Shown here one piece after another: positions 15,128 to 16,671 of a DNA stretch of 16,671 nt. This DNA comes from Pseudomonadota bacterium (GTDB taxonomy: Bacteria; Pseudomonadota; Gammaproteobacteria; Arenicellales; UBA868). The notes beneath the pieces were generated by a model that was given only the letters and a program-made list of their open reading frames with translations, was not told the origin of the DNA and did not search any database. The stretch is taken from contig JABJIU010000162.1 of the NCBI GenBank assembly GCA_018661145.1, positions 1 to 16,671 of the forward strand. Reading direction: 5' to 3'. Position 1 is the first letter of the stretch. Each line of letters starts with the position of its first letter. The translations under genes and the position numbers were made by a program.

Positions 15128-15574
15128 CTATCTCTGGTCGAGATGCTCAAGTAGTTCTCCGATGCGTTCCAGGGTTCCGTTATGTTCATAGGATTCACCA
15201 GACGCCACGACTGGTGCGAGACAGGATGCCTTGTTGGATGCCCAGAGCTCCACCCTTGGCGAAAACTCATAATGCTCCTTGAGCATTCCGGCAGGAACAT
15301 AAATCATTGGCTCGATCAGGTCAGGTTGTGTATATAACGTGCTACCACAATTCGAGCAGGACACGATGTGCAAGAGGTTGCCACTGCCTCCCTCGTAGGA
15401 ATATGTCTTTACCTCTCCAGTTACGCTGATATCTTCAGTAGAGTAGGCATAACCAAAAAACGAGTTGCCGTGGAGTTTCTGGCAGTCACTGCAGTGACAG
15501 ACAAAATGCATCATCGGGTCGTTCTCAAGAGTGAACTCTACGGGACCGCATTGACAGGTTTCTTTAATCGTCAT
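15128..15574 (-). CDS. GFA family (glutathione-dependent formaldehyde-activating enzyme-like) zinc protein
   Basis: This 148-residue protein has the GFA/CENP-V fold signature of two zinc sites: C7-x-C9 (TCQCGPVEF), C26-x-C28-x2-C31 (CHCSDCQK) and C73-x2-C76 (CSNCGSTL). The archetype Gfa accelerates formaldehyde-glutathione adduct formation in Paracoccus, but most family members have no proven activity, so I do not assign a substrate. A strong Shine-Dalgarno (GGAGGAG, complement of 15579-15585) lies 4-5 bases before the ATG. It is followed after 2 bases by the adenylyl cyclase and preceded by guaA at 56 bases, all on the same strand. Confidence 0.88.
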   Translation of the reverse strand: MTIKETCQCGPVEFTLENDPMMHFVCHCSDCQKLHGNSFFGYAYSTEDISVTGEVKTYSYEGGSGNLLHIVSCSNCGSTLYTQPDLIEPMIYVPAGMLKEHYEFSPRVELWASNKASCLAPVVASGESYEHNGTLERIGELLEHLDQR

Positions 15575-15614
15575 TTTTCTCCTCCGTGCTGGAATCTTGT
15601 CACCTCAACTCTCC

Positions 15615-15644
15615 CCTATATTCTATATTTTTACTCCCATTCAA
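15615..15644 (-). promoter_or_regulatory. Possible sigma-70 promoter for the GFA-cyclase-tadA unit
   Basis: On the minus strand TTGAAT (15639-15644, inside the end of guaA) is followed after 18 bases by TATAGG (15615-15620). Each hexamer matches its consensus at about four of six positions. It would give an internal start for the downstream three genes, about 40 bases before the GFA Shine-Dalgarno. This is a weak motif-only call. Confidence 0.25.
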
Positions 15645-16671
15645 TCGTCGCAGGGGGCTTTCCCGAGATATCGTAAACCACCCGGGAGATTCCCTTAACT
15701 TCGTTGATAATCCGGCGACTGACCCGATCTAAAAAATCGTAGGGAAGTTCTGACCATCGCGCGGTCATGAAATCGACCGTTTCCACCGCGCGAAGTGCAA
15801 TAACGTACTCATAAGCCCGATTATCTCCCACCACCCCCACGGACTTTACCGGCAGGAAAACCGCAAAAGCCTGACTGACCTCATCGTAAAGCCCGGCTGC
15901 CCGAAGCTCCGAAATAAATATGGCGTCAGCAAGTCGCAGGAGGTCAGCATAGGTTTTTTTGACCTCACCCAGAATTCGAACGCCGAGCCCCGGCCCCGGA
16001 AACGGATGACGAAATACCATCTCTTTGGGCAGCCCAAGTTCAACACCGATTCTGCGCACCTCATCCTTGAAAAGATCCCGCAACGGCTCCACGAGACCCA
16101 GTTCCATCTCCTCAGGCAATCCGCCGACGTTGTGATGCGACTTGATGACCTTCGCTTTTCCAGAGGCCGCCCCGGCTGACTCGATCACGTCCGGATAAAT
16201 GGTGCCCTGGGCCAGCCATTTCACACCGGGACTGCTTTTTGCCTGACTGTTGAATACATCAATAAAGGCGTGGCCGATAATCTTGCGTTTCGCTTCGGGG
16301 TCTAAGGTGCCTTCAAGGTCCGATAGAAAACGCTGTTCGGCGTCTACTCGCACAACCTTCACGCCCATATTTTCTGCGAAGGTTTCCATAACCTCGTCAC
16401 CCTCATTAAGACGTAGTAGGCCCGTATCGACAAACACACAGGTTAGCTGATCTCCAATGGCCCGGTGGAGCAGCGCGGCAACCACTGAAGAATCCACACC
16501 ACCGGAAAGACCTAAAAGTACGTGATCGTCACCGACCTTTGCGCGAATTCCCTCGATCGCTGATTCGATAATCCGCTCGGCCGTCCACTTCCGTCCGCAG
16601 CCGCAGATGTCGTGAACGAAGCGTTCGATGATCTGCCTACCCTTAGTGGTGTGCGTGACCTCAGGATGAAA
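15631..16671 (-). CDS. guaA: GuaA, GMP synthase (glutamine-hydrolysing), C-terminal part (cut by window edge)
   Basis: GuaA converts XMP, ATP and glutamine to GMP. The frame is open to the right edge, giving 346 residues of an expected roughly 520. The first visible residues are FHPEVTHT, which carry the His and Glu of the amidotransferase triad (H2, E4 here); the catalytic Cys lies outside the window. The ATP-pyrophosphatase P-loop is LGLSGGVDSSVVAALL (SGGVDSS at residues 56-62). The dimerisation domain ends in the typical RVVYDISGKPPATIEWE. The GTG at 16497 is an internal valine of the P-loop, not a start. The genes that follow, ending in tadA, lie close behind on the same strand. Confidence 0.97.
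   Translation of the reverse strand, partial: FHPEVTHTTKGRQIIERFVHDICGCGRKWTAERIIESAIEGIRAKVGDDHVLLGLSGGVDSSVVAALLHRAIGDQLTCVFVDTGLLRLNEGDEVMETFAENMGVKVVRVDAEQRFLSDLEGTLDPEAKRKIIGHAFIDVFNSQAKSSPGVKWLAQGTIYPDVIESAGAASGKAKVIKSHHNVGGLPEEMELGLVEPLRDLFKDEVRRIGVELGLPKEMVFRHPFPGPGLGVRILGEVKKTYADLLRLADAIFISELRAAGLYDEVSQAFAVFLPVKSVGVVGDNRAYEYVIALRAVETVDFMTARWSELPYDFLDRVSRRIINEVKGISRVVYDISGKPPATIEWE

Noticed and set aside
15631..16497. Complete 288-residue gene starting at GTG 16497
   Set aside because: The GTG is the valine of the GuaA P-loop SGGVDSS. The same frame continues upstream to the window edge with clear GuaA sequence, so the gene is truncated by the window and does not start here.

Overview
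The window looks like a chromosomal segment of a gammaproteobacterium that I cannot place further. The main evidence is HflD, a family largely confined to Gammaproteobacteria, and the rlmE-ftsH pair diverging from yhbY, as in E. coli. A guaA...tadA neighbourhood of the kind found in Pseudomonas and relatives closes the window. Coding density is high, no intergenic gap exceeds about 250 bases, and I see no tRNA, rRNA, CRISPR array, insertion sequence or phage gene.

Layout. At 1-952 (minus) lie the start of ftsH, cut by the window edge, and rlmE. At 1006-2109 (plus) are yhbY and an NRDE/TANGO2-type protein. At 2134-3757 (minus) a Gfo/Idh/MocA oxidoreductase, possibly GnnA-like, precedes hflD. 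A low-specificity threonine aldolase gene follows at 3986-5017 (plus). At 5048-7056 (minus) is a translationally coupled two-gene unit: a YraQ/DUF318-type permease and its TIGR03943-type partner, the latter carrying an extra C-terminal fasciclin (FAS1) domain. At 7226-12329 (minus) are a fused indolepyruvate ferredoxin oxidoreductase-like protein and, upstream of it, a non-pyrrolysine MttB-family methyltransferase. The methyltransferase gene diverges from a GlxA/GbdR-like AraC regulator gene (12580-13662, plus). At 13635-16671 (minus) are guaA (cut by the window edge), a GFA-family zinc protein, a soluble coiled-coil class III adenylyl cyclase and tadA, closely spaced.

How the genes may work together. 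Two parts are housekeeping: rRNA methylation, ribosome assembly and membrane proteolysis at the left end, GMP synthesis and tRNA-Arg wobble editing at the right end. Between them are accessory metabolic modules. The methyltransferase, regulator and 250-base divergent spacer resemble a regulated methylamine or betaine demethylation locus, but no corrinoid protein or reactivase gene is in view. The permease pair is a candidate metal or small-molecule transporter. The least ordinary features are the TIGR03943-FAS1 fusion and the GFA-cyclase pair lying between guaA and tadA.
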